Of a stretch of 64,000 nt of DNA, positions 12,503-21,327 are shown in pieces. The stretch is from Pseudonocardia broussonetiae. GTDB taxonomy: Bacteria > Actinomycetota > Actinomycetes > Mycobacteriales > Pseudonocardiaceae. The notes under the pieces were generated by a model. It was not told the origin of the DNA, did no database searches, and saw only the letters and a program-made list of their open reading frames with translations. The position numbers were made by a program, and so were the translations under genes. Each line of letters starts with the position of its first letter. Position 1 is the first letter of the stretch. The stretch is from assembly GCF_013155125.1 (NCBI RefSeq), contig NZ_CP053564.1:3231501-3295500 (forward strand), written 5' to 3'.

Positions 12503-13083
12503 CACTCGCCCCCGAACACGTCGACGACCTCGATGTCGACCCGCCGCACGGGCACCCCGAGCGCCTGCTCGCCCGCCGCCGCCACCATCTGGCGGACGCG
12601 CGCCGTGACCGACGCCAGGTCGACGCCGAACCGCGCGGTCACCGTGATCCGCACGTCGGCGGCGTGGCCGGGCCCGCCGGAGGACGTGTCGGTGACCTGC
12701 TCGATCCGGCAGCTGCGGGCGCGCACGCCCTCCATCGCGTCGACGGTGTGCCGCAGCACCGCGGCCGCCGCGGCGCGTGAGAGCCGGGCCGGCCCGTACG
12801 GCGAGGGGAGGGTGAGGACGTCGTGCGGGCGCAGCTCGGTGCGCACCGCGACCATCACCGTGTCGAGCACCGACGGCGGCGGCTGCGGCCGCTCGTCGGC
12901 CAGCCGGTGCACCAGCGCGTCCAGGCCCCGGGCGTCGGCCGCCGCGGCGCGGCAGTGCGGGCACCCGCGCTCGTGCTCGTCGGGGGCCTCGCCCGCGGCG
13001 GCGCGGTCCCAGACCAGCGCGGCGTCGCGGCCGCAGGCCAGTCGGCCGTCGGGGCCGGGCAGGGGAGCGGGGTTCACCGCCAT
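12499..13083 (-). CDS. Zinc-finger (anti-sigma-like) plus Asp23/Gls24 fusion protein
   Basis: The 194-residue protein begins with a short domain carrying C17 and the motif H37-x3-C41-x2-C44 (DEHERGCPHC), which resembles the zinc-binding HxxxCxxC of anti-sigma factors. From about residue 75 it continues as an Asp23/Gls24-type domain (RIEQVTDTSSGGPGHAADVR, ITVTARFGVDLASVTARVR, VRRVDIEVVDVF). Its start overlaps the end of the sigma factor gene by 10 nt and its stop overlaps the next Asp23 gene by 4 nt. The arrangement predicts that it binds the sigma factor and releases it on envelope stress. No membrane segment is visible, unlike many ZAS anti-sigma factors. The anti-sigma role is inference. 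Confidence 0.78.
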   Translation of the reverse strand: MAVNPAPLPGPDGRLACGRDAALVWDRAAAGEAPDEHERGCPHCRAAAADARGLDALVHRLADERPQPPPSVLDTVMVAVRTELRPHDVLTLPSPYGPARLSRAAAAAVLRHTVDAMEGVRARSCRIEQVTDTSSGGPGHAADVRITVTARFGVDLASVTARVRQMVAAAGEQALGVPVRRVDIEVVDVFGGEW

Positions 13084-13772
13084 GAGCGCATCGCCTCCGC
13101 CAGCTTCGTGCGGGCCCGGTGGATGCGCCCGCGCACCGCGTCCTCGGTGGCCCCGGTGATCTCCGCGATCTCGGAGTACCCCTGGCCCTCCACCTCACGC
13201 AGCACCCAGCAGACCCGCAGGTCGTCGGGCAGTGCGGCGATCGCGCGGTGCAGCGCGGCCATGCCGGCGTCGCGCTCGGCGGTGCGCTCGGGGGAGTCCT
13301 GCGCGGGTGCCGGGGCCTCGATCTCCTCGACCGGGACCGGGCGCCGCTTGCGCAGCATCGCCAGGCACCGGTTGGTGACGACGCGGTACATCCACGTGGA
13401 GAACGCGGACTCGCCGCGGAACCGCCCGATCCGCCGCCACGCGTCCAGCAGGGCCTCCTGCAGCGCGTCCTCGGCCTCGGCGCGGTCGCCCATCACGCGC
13501 ACGGCGACGCGGTAGAGCGCGTCCTGGTGGCGCCGGGCCAGGGCCTCGAAGGCCCGCGCGTCGCCCTCCTGGGCGCGCACCACCAGCGTCTGCTCGTCGA
13601 GCTCGTCGGGCACGGGCGGTCCGGCCTCCGGGACGGGGGGTTCCGGCGCGCGCCGCACCGGTGCGGCGGAGGCCGCGACACCCTGGCTCAGCTGCACCGC
13701 GCTCCGATCCGTGGACCGCGTGCGACGCGCTCCACCGGGATGACGGCGGTCGGCGCGAGGTCCCACCACCAC
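13074..13772 (-). CDS. ECF-type RNA polymerase sigma factor
   Basis: The product, up to 232 residues, has sigma region 2 (DALYRVAVRVMGDRAEAEDA, then LQEALLDAWRRIGRFRGESA and FSTWMYRVVTNRCLAML) and region 4 (ALPDDLRVCWVLREVEGQGY, then SEIAEITGATEDAVRGRIHR). The first 55 residues are Pro/Ala/Arg-rich and may be shorter in reality: three GTG codons lie in a row at 13772-13764, and TACCGT precedes them by 5-8 nt as a leaderless -10. It is first in an operon with a zinc-finger/Asp23 fusion and an Asp23 gene, and a divergent Asp23-like gene starts 111 bp away. A regulator of envelope stress genes is likely. Confidence 0.9.
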   Translation of the reverse strand: MVVGPRADRRHPGGARRTRSTDRSAVQLSQGVAASAAPVRRAPEPPVPEAGPPVPDELDEQTLVVRAQEGDARAFEALARRHQDALYRVAVRVMGDRAEAEDALQEALLDAWRRIGRFRGESAFSTWMYRVVTNRCLAMLRKRRPVPVEEIEAPAPAQDSPERTAERDAGMAALHRAIAALPDDLRVCWVLREVEGQGYSEIAEITGATEDAVRGRIHRARTKLAEAMRSWR

Positions 13773-13777
13773 CGGCC

Positions 13778-13783
13778 ACGGTA
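13778..13783 (-). promoter_or_regulatory. Candidate leaderless -10 for the sigma factor gene
   Basis: TACCGT lies 5-8 nt before the run of three GTG codons at the sigma gene start. No -35 is recognisable. The same hexamer and spacing recurs at many starts in this window. Confidence 0.5.
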
Positions 13784-13870
13784 GTCCCTCCCGGCACCAC
13801 TGGCGACGAGGAGGACCGGCGCCCCGGGGCGCGCCGCCGGTCGTCGTCCCCGGACCACCGCGACCACGTC

Positions 13871-13876
13871 TACCGT
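13871..13876 (+). promoter_or_regulatory. Candidate leaderless -10 for the divergent Asp23-like gene
   Basis: TACCGT is six bases before the GTG at 13883. Its counterpart for the sigma gene is the same hexamer on the other strand 88 bp away, so both divergent genes could be read by the same holoenzyme. Confidence 0.5.
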
Positions 13877-13882
13877 GATCAC

Positions 13883-14215
13883 GTGCACCCGGCCCACCGC
13901 GCCCCCGACCCCACCGCCGCCACCGCGCTCGCGGTCGCCGCGGCCGTGTCGGCGCACCCCGGTGTCGCCCGCCTGGACGGCGGCCCGTGGGGCACGGTCG
14001 CGTCGCACCTGCCCGGCCGCGCCCGCGTCGACGGCGTCCGCCTCGGTGCCGGGACCGAGCCCGTGGAGATCGCCGTCGTCGCCCGCCTGGGCGTCCCGCT
14101 GCCGCAGCTGGCCGACGAGCTGGCCGCCGCCGTGCGCGGGGTGCTGGGCCCGGTGCCCGTCGACGTGACGTTCTCCGACGTGGTCGCCGCGGTCACCGCC
14201 GCCCCCAGGGCGTAG
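13883..14215 (+). CDS. Asp23/Gls24-like small protein
   Basis: The 110-residue protein has the shape of an Asp23 domain: VARLDGGPWGTVASHLPGRA, then a variable segment, VEIAVVARLGVPLPQLADEL, and the end VRGVLGPVPVDVTFSDVVAA. It is acidic to neutral with no membrane segment. The GTG at 13883 is chosen because it begins the conserved part and has a -10-like TACCGT six bases upstream; the frame is open much further but is not protein-like there. It is divergent from the sigma factor gene and is the third Asp23-type gene at this locus. Homology is weaker than for the other two. Confidence 0.65.
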   Translation: MHPAHRAPDPTAATALAVAAAVSAHPGVARLDGGPWGTVASHLPGRARVDGVRLGAGTEPVEIAVVARLGVPLPQLADELAAAVRGVLGPVPVDVTFSDVVAAVTAAPRA

Positions 14216-14332
14216 CGGCCGCGCGACGGCCCCGGCGCCGGTTCACCTAGACTCGGCGGACTGCCGTCGGCACGGGTCCCGTGCCCGTGCCCCGCCATGC
14301 GCCGTGTTCGCAGAATGAGGAGTGTCCCCACC

Positions 14333-15835
14333 GTGAAGAGCACCATCGAGCGGCTGAGCCCGACGCGGGTCCGGATCAACGTCGAGGTGCCGTTCGACGA
14401 GCTCAAGCCGGACTTCGACCGCGCCTACAAGAAGATCGCGCAGCAGGTCTCCGTCCCCGGCTTCCGCAAGGGCAAGGTGCCGGCGCGCATCATCGAGGCC
14501 CGCCTGGGCCGCGGGGTCGTCCTGGACGAGGTCGTCAACGCCGCCGTCCCGAACAAGTACACCGAGGCCGTCACCGCGGCCGACGAGGTCAACCCGATCG
14601 GGCGCCCCGACATCGAGGTCACCGAGATCGCCGACGGGGAGCGCCTCGCGTTCACCGCCGAGGTCGACGTCCGCCCCGACCTGGCGCTGCCCGACCTCTC
14701 CACGCTGGCCGTCACCGTCGACGACGTCGAGGTCACCGACGCCGACGTCGACGAGCAGCTCGAGAGCCTGCGCGCCCGCTTCGGCACGCTGACCGGCGTC
14801 GAGCGCGCCGCGGGCACCGACGACTTCGTGCTCATCGACCTCTCCGCCACCGTCGACGGCGAGCCCGTCGAGGAGGCCACCACCAGCGGTTTCTCCTACC
14901 AGGTGGGCCAGGGCGGCCTGATCGACGGCCTCGACGAGGCCGTCCAGGGCCTGTCGGCCGACGAGGAGAAGACCTTCACCACGAAGCTGGTGGCCGGCGA
15001 GCACGCCGACTCCGACGCCGAGGTCACCGTCAAGGTCACCGCGGTCAAGGAGCGCCAGCTCCCCGAGGCCGACGACGAGTTCGCCCAGCTGGCGAGCGAG
15101 TTCGACACCCTCGACGAGCTCACCGCCGACCTGCGCGAGCGCCTCGGGCGCGTCAAGCGGATGGAGCAGGTCTCGCAGGCCCGCGACCGGATCCTCGAGG
15201 CCCTCGTCGACGGCACCGAGGTGCCGCTGCCCGAGAGCATCGTCGCCGCCGAGGTCGAGTCGGTCACCCACGACGCGGTGCACGGCTTCGACCACGACGA
15301 GGAGCGCTTCGCGCAGGCGCTGGCCAGTGACGGCCGCACCCGCGAGCAGTTCGACACCGAGACGCGCGAGGAGGCCGAGAAGTCGGTCCGCACGCGCCTC
15401 GTCCTCGACGCGCTGGCCGACGCCGAGCAGGTGAGCGTCAACGACCAGGAGCTCACCGAGCGCATCGTCTACCAGGCCCAGCAGTACCGGATGCCGCCCG
15501 AGGAGTTCGTGCGCCGCATCCAGGAGGCCGGCCAGCTCGGCGCGATCTACGCCGACGTCCGCCGCACCAAGGCCCTCATCACCGCGGTCCGCGCGGCCAC
15601 GGTCACCGACGCCTCGGGCGCCCCGGTCGACCTGTCCGACCTCCTCGGTGACGAGGGCGACGGCATCGAGGTCACCGAGGTCCCCGGCGAGGTCGTGGAG
15701 GCCGAGGACGCCGCCGCTGCCGAGGAGGCCGCGGCCGTCGAGGCGAGCGACGAGGTCACCGACGAGGACGCCGACGAGGCCACCGACGAGGCCGCCACCG
15801 CGTCCACCGAGGACGGGAAGACCAGCGGTTCCTGA
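14333..15835 (+). CDS. tig: Trigger factor, ribosome-bound chaperone and prolyl isomerase
   Basis: The 500-residue protein binds at the ribosomal exit tunnel and shields nascent chains. The N-terminal ribosome-binding domain shows VPGFRKGKVPARIIEARLG with the GFRKGK signature. The FKBP-type isomerase domain is central (DDFVLIDLSATVDGEPVEEA, then FSYQVGQGGLIDGLDEAVQG). The C-terminal chaperone domain ends in an acidic Ala/Glu/Asp tail of about 60 residues, common in actinobacteria. The GTG at 14333 follows GAGGAG at a usable distance; an upstream ATG at 14297 would add unrelated residues. It precedes clpP1 as in most actinobacteria. Confidence 0.96.
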   Translation: MKSTIERLSPTRVRINVEVPFDELKPDFDRAYKKIAQQVSVPGFRKGKVPARIIEARLGRGVVLDEVVNAAVPNKYTEAVTAADEVNPIGRPDIEVTEIADGERLAFTAEVDVRPDLALPDLSTLAVTVDDVEVTDADVDEQLESLRARFGTLTGVERAAGTDDFVLIDLSATVDGEPVEEATTSGFSYQVGQGGLIDGLDEAVQGLSADEEKTFTTKLVAGEHADSDAEVTVKVTAVKERQLPEADDEFAQLASEFDTLDELTADLRERLGRVKRMEQVSQARDRILEALVDGTEVPLPESIVAAEVESVTHDAVHGFDHDEERFAQALASDGRTREQFDTETREEAEKSVRTRLVLDALADAEQVSVNDQELTERIVYQAQQYRMPPEEFVRRIQEAGQLGAIYADVRRTKALITAVRAATVTDASGAPVDLSDLLGDEGDGIEVTEVPGEVVEAEDAAAAEEAAAVEASDEVTDEDADEATDEAATASTEDGKTSGS

Positions 15836-15870
15836 GCCGCGGACACGCCCAGAGCGAACAACCGGTCCGA

Positions 15871-15898
15871 ACGCGGCGGGCGCGACGCCCGTCCGCGT
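15871..15898 (+). terminator. GC-rich hairpin after tig
   Basis: ACGCGG and GGGCG pair with CGCCC and CCGCGT around a short loop, with a small bulge. It sits 35 nt after the tig stop and just before the clpP1 start region. There is no T-run. It may terminate or attenuate tig transcription so that clpP1P2 is read from its own promoter. Confidence 0.6.
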
Positions 15899-15953
15899 AG
15901 GGTCGGCCACGATGCACACGCGAGCTGACCAGCACCAGAAAGCAGAGGGTGAA

Positions 15954-16637
15954 GTGACGACCCACGAAACCGGTTCGCGTACCGCGGACCGCCTCGACGG
16001 AGCGTCGATGCGACGGGGCGCGCCCTCGTCGCTGACGCTGTCGGACTCGGTCTACGAGCGCCTGCTCCAGCAGCGGATCATCGTGCTCGGCCAGCAGGTC
16101 GACGACGACATCGCCAACCGGATCGCCGCGCAGATGCTGCTGCTGTCCGCGGAGGACCCCGAGTCGGACATCCAGCTCTACATCAACTCACCCGGCGGGT
16201 CGGTGTCGGCCGGCATGGCCATCTTCGACACCATGGAGTTCGTGCCCTGCGACGTGGCCACGTTCGCGATGGGCCTGGCCGCGTCGATGGGGCAGTTCCT
16301 GCTCTCGGCCGGTGCCCGGGGCAAGCGCTACGCCCTGCCGCACGCGCGGATCATGATGCACCAGCCGTCCTCCGGCGTGGGTGGTCAGGAGTCCGACATC
16401 GTCATCCAGGCCGAGCAGTCGCGGCTGCTCAAGCGGGAGCTCGCCGAGCTCATCGCGCAGCACACCGGGCAGACGGTCGAGAAGGTCACGGCCGACTCGG
16501 AGCGCGACCGCTGGTTCCGCGCCCCGGAGGCGCTGGAGTACGGCTTCGTCGACCACGTCATCACCCGCGCCGGGCAGCTGCCCGCCGGCAACGAGAGCAT
16601 CGGCGTCGAGAGCAACGGCAACGGGAGCGCACAGTGA
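15954..16637 (+). CDS. clpP1: ATP-dependent Clp protease proteolytic subunit 1
   Basis: Serine peptidase of the ClpP1P2 barrel that degrades proteins fed by ClpX or ClpC. The conserved core starts [20 protein letters not shown]. The triad is visible: Ser in [14 protein letters not shown], His in [11 protein letters not shown], and Asp in the segment [19 protein letters not shown]. With the GTG at 15954 (AGAGGG just upstream) the product has 227 residues. An in-frame ATG at 15912, preceded by TAGGGT at 15898-15903 as a leaderless promoter, and another ATG at 16008, are alternatives. The C-terminal tail is Asn/Gly-rich. clpP2 overlaps its stop by four bases, so the two subunits are made together. 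Confidence 0.95.
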   Translation: MTTHETGSRTADRLDGASMRRGAPSSLTLSDSVYERLLQQRIIVLGQQVDDDIANRIAAQMLLLSAEDPESDIQLYINSPGGSVSAGMAIFDTMEFVPCDVATFAMGLAASMGQFLLSAGARGKRYALPHARIMMHQPSSGVGGQESDIVIQAEQSRLLKRELAELIAQHTGQTVEKVTADSERDRWFRAPEALEYGFVDHVITRAGQLPAGNESIGVESNGNGSAQ

Positions 16638-17278
16638 CCATCTCCAGCGGGAGCCAGTTCCACTCGCCGCAGTCGCGGTACGTGCTGCCGTCCTTCGTGG
16701 AGCGCACGAGCTACGGGGTCAAGGAGTCGAACCCGTACAACAAGCTGTTCGAGGAGCGCATCATCTTCCTCGGCGTGCAGATCGACGACGCGTCGGCCAA
16801 CGACGTCATGGCGCAGCTGCTGTGCCTGGAGTCGGCCGACCCGGACCGCGAGATCAGCATGTACATCAACTCGCCCGGCGGCTCGTTCACGTCGCTGATG
16901 GCGATCTACGACACGATGCAGTTCATCCGTCCCGACATCCAGACGGTCTGCCTCGGGCAGGCCGCGTCGGCCGCGGCCGTCCTGCTCGCCGCCGGCACCC
17001 CGGGGCGTCGCCTCGCGGTGCAGAACGCGCGGGTCCTCATCCACCAGCCGGCCACCGAGGGCACCTACGGCCAGGTCTCGGACCTCGAGATCCAGGCCGC
17101 GGAGATCTCCCGGGTCCGCAAGCTGATGGAGGCCACGCTCGCCAAGCACACGGGCAAGAGCGAGGAGCAGGTCCGCCGCGACGTCGAGCGCGACAAGATC
17201 CTGACGGCCGTCGAGGCCAAGGAGTACGGGATCGTCGACGAGATCATCCAGAGCCGGAAGCTGTCCGCCGTCTCCTAG
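16634..17278 (+). CDS. clpP2: ATP-dependent Clp protease proteolytic subunit 2
   Basis: The 214-residue second ClpP subunit forms a mixed barrel with ClpP1. The start region has [20 protein letters not shown] as in mycobacterial ClpP2. Catalytic Ser is in [14 protein letters not shown], His in [12 protein letters not shown], and the acidic residue in the [17 protein letters not shown] region. The GTG at 16634 overlaps the clpP1 stop (GTGA) and has GGGAG upstream. Length and motifs are normal for the family. Confidence 0.97.
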   Translation: MTISSGSQFHSPQSRYVLPSFVERTSYGVKESNPYNKLFEERIIFLGVQIDDASANDVMAQLLCLESADPDREISMYINSPGGSFTSLMAIYDTMQFIRPDIQTVCLGQAASAAAVLLAAGTPGRRLAVQNARVLIHQPATEGTYGQVSDLEIQAAEISRVRKLMEATLAKHTGKSEEQVRRDVERDKILTAVEAKEYGIVDEIIQSRKLSAVS

Positions 17279-17467
17279 TCGGGCCGGCTGCACCACCCGG
17301 TCGGTGCGGGGCTCCTGACGCCCGGCACCGGCCGTCCGCCGACACGCCCCCGGATCGGAGCACGCTGGTGCTCCCCGGGGGACGGGTCGGGCGGGTACCG
17401 TCACGAGGGCCGCGCCTACCGGGCACGCCGGCTGGGGTCGCGCTGATGAGATTTGGGGTCTGCACTC

Positions 17468-18748
17468 ATGGCACGCATCGGTGATGGTGGTGACCTGCTC
17501 AAGTGCTCGTTCTGCGGCAAGAGCCAGAAGCAGGTCAAGAAACTGATCGCCGGACCTGGCGTCTACATCTGCGACGAGTGCATCGATCTCTGCAACGAGA
17601 TCATCGAGGAAGAGCTGGCCGAGGCCGGTGAGGTCAAGCTCGACGAGCTGCCCAAGCCCGCCGAGATCCACGACTTCCTCGACCAGTACGTCGTCGGCCA
17701 GAGCCGGACCAAGCGGACGCTCTCGGTGGCGGTCTACAACCACTACAAGCGCATCCAGGCGGGCGACAAGGCGCGCGGGGCCGACGGCGACGGCGTGGAG
17801 CTGTCGAAGTCCAACATCCTCATGCTCGGCCCGACCGGCTGCGGCAAGACCTACCTCGCGCAGACGCTGGCGAAGCTGCTCAACGTGCCGTTCGCGATCG
17901 CCGACGCCACCGCCCTCACCGAGGCCGGGTACGTCGGCGAGGACGTCGAGAACATCCTCCTGAAGCTCATCCAGGCGGCCGACTACGACGTCAAGCGCGC
18001 CGAGACCGGCATCATCTACATCGACGAGGTCGACAAGATCGCCCGCAAGAGCGAGAACCCGTCGATCACGCGCGACGTGTCCGGCGAGGGCGTCCAGCAG
18101 GCGCTGCTGAAGATCCTCGAGGGCACCACGGCGAGCGTGCCGCCGCAGGGCGGGCGCAAGCACCCGCACCAGGAGTTCATCCAGATCGACACGACGAACG
18201 TGCTGTTCATCGTGGCCGGGGCCTTCGCGGGCCTCGAGAAGATCATCGGCGACCGGGTCGGCCGGCGCGGGCTGGGCTTCGGCGCGGAGATCCGCTCGAA
18301 GAACGACCTCGACGCGGCCGAGAGCTTCGGCGACACCATGCCCGAGGACCTCATCAAGTTCGGCCTCATCCCCGAGTTCATCGGCCGCCTGCCGGTCGTC
18401 GCCTCGGTGACGTCGCTCGACAAGGAGGCCCTGGTCAAGATCCTGACCGAGCCCCGGAACGCGCTGGTCAAGCAGTACTGCAAGCTGTTCGAGATGGACG
18501 GCGTGGAGCTCGAGTTCACCGAGGGCGCGCTGGAGGCGGTGGCCGACCAGGCCATCCTGCGCGGCACCGGGGCCCGCGGGCTGCGCGCCATCATGGAGGA
18601 GGTCCTGCTCCCCGTGATGTACGACATCCCGAGCCGCGACGACGTCGCCAAGGTCGTGGTCACCGAACAGACGGTCCGCAGCAACGTGAACCCGACGATC
18701 GTGCCCCGCACCCCGGCCCGCCGGGAGCGGCGCGAGCGCTCCGCGTAG
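17468..18748 (+). CDS. clpX: ATP-dependent Clp protease ATP-binding subunit ClpX
   Basis: The 426-residue AAA+ unfoldase feeds substrates to ClpP1P2. The N-terminal zinc finger uses C13, C16, C35 and C38. Walker A is GPTGCGKT, Walker [11 protein letters not shown], the LGF docking loop lies in [10 protein letters not shown], and the sensor-2 arginine is in [13 protein letters not shown]. The ATG at 17468 gives the standard start [19 protein letters not shown]; an ATG five codons upstream is less likely. It lies 189 nt after clpP2, enough for its own promoter. A strong hairpin follows the stop. Confidence 0.97.
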   Translation: MARIGDGGDLLKCSFCGKSQKQVKKLIAGPGVYICDECIDLCNEIIEEELAEAGEVKLDELPKPAEIHDFLDQYVVGQSRTKRTLSVAVYNHYKRIQAGDKARGADGDGVELSKSNILMLGPTGCGKTYLAQTLAKLLNVPFAIADATALTEAGYVGEDVENILLKLIQAADYDVKRAETGIIYIDEVDKIARKSENPSITRDVSGEGVQQALLKILEGTTASVPPQGGRKHPHQEFIQIDTTNVLFIVAGAFAGLEKIIGDRVGRRGLGFGAEIRSKNDLDAAESFGDTMPEDLIKFGLIPEFIGRLPVVASVTSLDKEALVKILTEPRNALVKQYCKLFEMDGVELEFTEGALEAVADQAILRGTGARGLRAIMEEVLLPVMYDIPSRDDVAKVVVTEQTVRSNVNPTIVPRTPARRERRERSA

Positions 18749-18763
18749 CAGTCCGATCACCCT

Positions 18764-18800
18764 CCGAACGCCGGTCCCGCACGTCGGGGCCGGCGTTCGG
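18764..18800 (+). terminator. Strong hairpin after clpX
   Basis: The arms CCGAACGCCGG and CCGGCGTTCGG are perfectly complementary (11 bp), with additional CCC/GGG pairs near the loop, 16 nt after the clpX stop. No T-run follows, which is usual for terminators in such GC-rich genomes. Confidence 0.78.
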
Positions 18801-18886
18801 CACGTCCCGGGCCTGCGGTTGCGGGTGACCCGGGTCGCACCTAGTTTCGGCCCGACCCGGTACGCCGGCCGCAGAGGGGCGAGACG

Positions 18887-20278
18887 ATGGCAGCAGGTTT
18901 CCTGCAACGTGAGCGGATCGTGGCCCCTCCGGGCTGGAGCCGGTGGCTGATCCCCCCGGCCGCCCTCTCGATCCACCTGGCGATCGGGCAGGCGTACGCG
19001 TGGAGCGTGTTCAAGACGCCGCTCGCCGACACGATCCTGGCCGGCAACCCGAGCGCGGGCGTGCTCAGCGCCCTGCCGTTCACGCTCGGCATCATCATGC
19101 TCGGCCTCTCGGCGGCGCTGTTCGGCACGAAGGTCGACGCCAACGGGCCGCGCTGGGCGATGGTCGTCGCCAGCTCGTGCTTCGTCGCGGGGTTCCTCAT
19201 CTCCGCGGCCGGCATGTACCTCGGCCAGTACTGGCTGGTGATCGTCGGCTACGGCTTCGTCGGCGGCATCGGGCTGGGCGTCGGCTACATCTCGCCGGTG
19301 TCGACGCTGATCAAGTGGTTCCCCGACCGCCCCGGTCTCTCGACCGGCATCGCGATCATGGGCTTCGGCGGTGGCGCGCTCATCGCCACCCCGCTGACGA
19401 CGTCGCTGCTGGGCGCGTTCGGCGGCTCCGGCGACGGCGCGCAGGCCGCCGGCATCGGGCAGACGTTCCTCGTCATGGGCCTGATCTACGCGGTGTTCAT
19501 GTCGGTGGGCTGGCTGCTGATCCGCGTGCCCGCGCCCGACTGGAAGCCCGAGGGCTTCCAGCCCGAGAAGCAGAAGACCGGCTCGCTGATCAGCACGGCG
19601 AACGTGTCGGCGTCCAACGCGATCAAGACGCCGCAGTTCTGGCTGCTGTGGGTCGTGCTTTGCTTCAACGTCACGGCCGGCATCGGCATCCTGGAGCGGG
19701 CCTCGCCGATCTTCCAGGACTTCTTCAAGGACTCCAGCCCCGCCGAGACCATCGCGGCCTCGGCCGCCGGCTTCGTCGCGATCCTGTCGCTGGCCAACGC
19801 GCTCGGCCGGATCCTGTGGTCGTCGCTGTCGGACGTGCTGGGCCGCAAGAACATGTACCGGATCTACCTGGGCGTCGGCGCGCTGCTGTACCTGCTCATC
19901 ACGCTGACGACGAACACCAACCGCGCCGTCTTCCTGATCAGCGCGCTGTTCATCCTGTCCTTCTACGGCGCCGGGTTCGCCACCGTGCCGGCCTACCTGC
20001 GCGACCTGTTCGGCACCTACCAGGTGGGCGCCATCCACGGCCGCCTGCTCACGGCGTGGTCGACGGCGGGCGTGCTCGGGCCGGTGATCGTCAACGCGAT
20101 CGCCGACGCGCAGATCGCCGCCGGGGTCGAGGGGCCGGGGCGCTACACGCTGGCGTTCTCGATCATGATCGGGCTGCTGGTGGTCGCGTTCGTCTGCAAC
20201 GAGCTGATCAGGCCGGTGAACGAGAAGTTCCACGAGACCGAGACGACGGACTCCGCGACCGCGGGAGCGCAGGCATGA
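18887..20278 (+). CDS. OFA-family MFS transporter (oxalate/formate antiporter type)
   Basis: The 463-residue protein has 12 predicted membrane segments. The opening PPGWSRWLIPPAALSIHLAI followed by GQAYAWSVFKTPL is typical of the OFA group (OxlT-like), as are GYISPVSTLIKWFPDRPGLS and the later AYLRDLFGTYQVGAIHGRLL. OFA carriers exchange oxalate/formate or import small monocarboxylates. GAGGGG precedes the ATG. Its stop overlaps the start of a 46-residue single-span membrane protein, a known companion of this family. It interrupts the clpX to valS order seen in mycobacteria, so it is probably a lineage-specific insertion. The substrate is undetermined. Confidence 0.88.
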   Translation: MAAGFLQRERIVAPPGWSRWLIPPAALSIHLAIGQAYAWSVFKTPLADTILAGNPSAGVLSALPFTLGIIMLGLSAALFGTKVDANGPRWAMVVASSCFVAGFLISAAGMYLGQYWLVIVGYGFVGGIGLGVGYISPVSTLIKWFPDRPGLSTGIAIMGFGGGALIATPLTTSLLGAFGGSGDGAQAAGIGQTFLVMGLIYAVFMSVGWLLIRVPAPDWKPEGFQPEKQKTGSLISTANVSASNAIKTPQFWLLWVVLCFNVTAGIGILERASPIFQDFFKDSSPAETIAASAAGFVAILSLANALGRILWSSLSDVLGRKNMYRIYLGVGALLYLLITLTTNTNRAVFLISALFILSFYGAGFATVPAYLRDLFGTYQVGAIHGRLLTAWSTAGVLGPVIVNAIADAQIAAGVEGPGRYTLAFSIMIGLLVVAFVCNELIRPVNEKFHETETTDSATAGAQA

Positions 20279-20415
20279 GCACACTCGGCACCACGGGGAA
20301 CCGCACCCCGGTCTACTACGTCCTGCTCGTCCTGGCCTGGCTCTGGGTCGTCGTGCCCTTCGGCTACGGCCTCTACCAGCTGGTCGTCAAGATCCCGGCG
20401 CTGTTCGCCGGTTGA
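20275..20415 (+). CDS. Small membrane protein, OFA transporter partner
   Basis: The 46-residue protein has one hydrophobic helix (VYYVLLVLAWLWVVVPFGYG) followed by LYQLVVKIPALFAG. Its ATG overlaps the transporter stop (ATGA), so it is co-translated with the carrier. Small proteins like this regularly follow OFA carriers and are annotated as an MFS small subunit; what they do is not established. A role in assembly or stability of the carrier is inference. Confidence 0.8.
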   Translation: MSTLGTTGNRTPVYYVLLVLAWLWVVVPFGYGLYQLVVKIPALFAG

Positions 20416-20440
20416 CCCGGCGGGGTCGCGGCATCGCGGC

Positions 20441-20446
20441 TACCGT
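20441..20446 (+). promoter_or_regulatory. Candidate leaderless -10 for the DUF6457 gene
   Basis: TACCGT is seven bases before the GTG at 20454. No -35 element is recognisable. Confidence 0.45.
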
Positions 20447-20453
20447 CGGAGGC

Positions 20454-20768
20454 GTGAGTGGAAGCGCAGATGCCAACGCCCTGTCCGAGTGGGTCACCGC
20501 GGTCTCGCGGGAGCTGGGCCTCGAGGACGCCGTCGAGTCGGCGAGCACCGTGGACATGGTGCTCGACCTGACCTCCGACGTCGCCCACGGCGTCAGCCGT
20601 CCCGGGGCGCCCGTGACAGCGTTCCTGATCGGCGTGGCCGCGGGCCGCGCCGACGACCCGGCGGTCGCCGCGCGCGACTACGCCGGGAAGATCAGCAAGC
20701 TGGCCGAGGGCTGGGGCGCCGACACCGAGCGCGCCGAGCCGGCCAACGACCAGGAGCAGCGCGGCTGA
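20454..20768 (+). CDS. DUF6457 family protein
   Basis: The 104-residue soluble protein with MSGSADANALSEWVTAVSRE, VDMVLDLTSDVAHGVSRPGA and PVTAFLIGVAAGRADDPAVA fits the DUF6457 pattern. In other actinobacteria this domain is often linked or fused to MobA-type molybdopterin guanylyltransferase, near formate dehydrogenase genes. Here it stands alone after an OFA carrier, which is consistent with a link to formate metabolism, but no dehydrogenase or cofactor gene is present in the window. The C-terminal tail is acidic. Family call is moderate; function unknown. Confidence 0.65.
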   Translation: MSGSADANALSEWVTAVSRELGLEDAVESASTVDMVLDLTSDVAHGVSRPGAPVTAFLIGVAAGRADDPAVAARDYAGKISKLAEGWGADTERAEPANDQEQRG

Positions 20769-20772
20769 GGAG

Positions 20773-21195
20773 TCAGGCCGTCATGTCCAGCTCGGCGATG
20801 ACCTTCGTGGGCCGCAGCCGGACGAGGAGCTCCCCGGGCACGCCGTTGCGCCGCCCGAACTCCTCGGCCCGGTCGGCGCCCATGTAGCGGCCGCCGATCT
20901 CGGTGGCCGAGCGCAGCAGCTCGTCCGGGTCCTCCGACGTCTCCGCGACGCCCTGGACCTGGACGAACGCGAACGGCGGCACCTCGGAGTCGACGCAGAC
21001 CACCAGCCGCGGGTCGCGCGCGATCGCCCGGCCCTTGGCGGTGCCGGCCCCGGTGTTGAACAGCAGGTCGTCGCCGTCGACGACGAACCAGACCGGCGCC
21101 ACCAGCGGCCGGCCGTCGGCGGCGACGAAGCCGAGCTTGCCCGTCCGCGTGCCGGCCGAGAGGAACGCGCGGATCTCGGGGGTCAGTTCGTTCAT
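20773..21195 (-). CDS. PPOX-class split-barrel protein (FMN or F420 type)
   Basis: The 140-residue protein has the pyridoxamine-phosphate-oxidase-like barrel: GKLGFVAADGRPLVAPVWFV, DDLLFNTGAGTAKGRAIARD, RLVVCVDSEVPPFAFVQVQG. These small actinobacterial proteins bind FMN or F420 and reduce various substrates. The ATG at 21195 gives the family start MNELTPEIRAFLSAG; a longer frame upstream is low-complexity. The gene converges on DUF6457 with only 4 nt between the stops. Its partner and substrate are unknown. Confidence 0.8.
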   Translation of the reverse strand: MNELTPEIRAFLSAGTRTGKLGFVAADGRPLVAPVWFVVDGDDLLFNTGAGTAKGRAIARDPRLVVCVDSEVPPFAFVQVQGVAETSEDPDELLRSATEIGGRYMGADRAEEFGRRNGVPGELLVRLRPTKVIAELDMTA

Positions 21196-21327
21196 GGGGC
21201 GAGCGTAGGCCCGAGGCGGACCCGGTCCCCGGGTGGTGACGATCCGTCGCGGAGCCGTCGCACGGCGCGCGCACGGGGCCCGCGGATCGTTAGGATCGGC
21301 ACCGGGTCGGCGAGGGGAGCACGGGCG

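Noticed and set aside
16385..20284. A 1299-residue minus-strand open frame opposite clpP, clpX and the OFA carrier
   Set aside because: It crosses the conserved genes and intergenic hairpins without any recognisable motif; it exists only because of high GC content.
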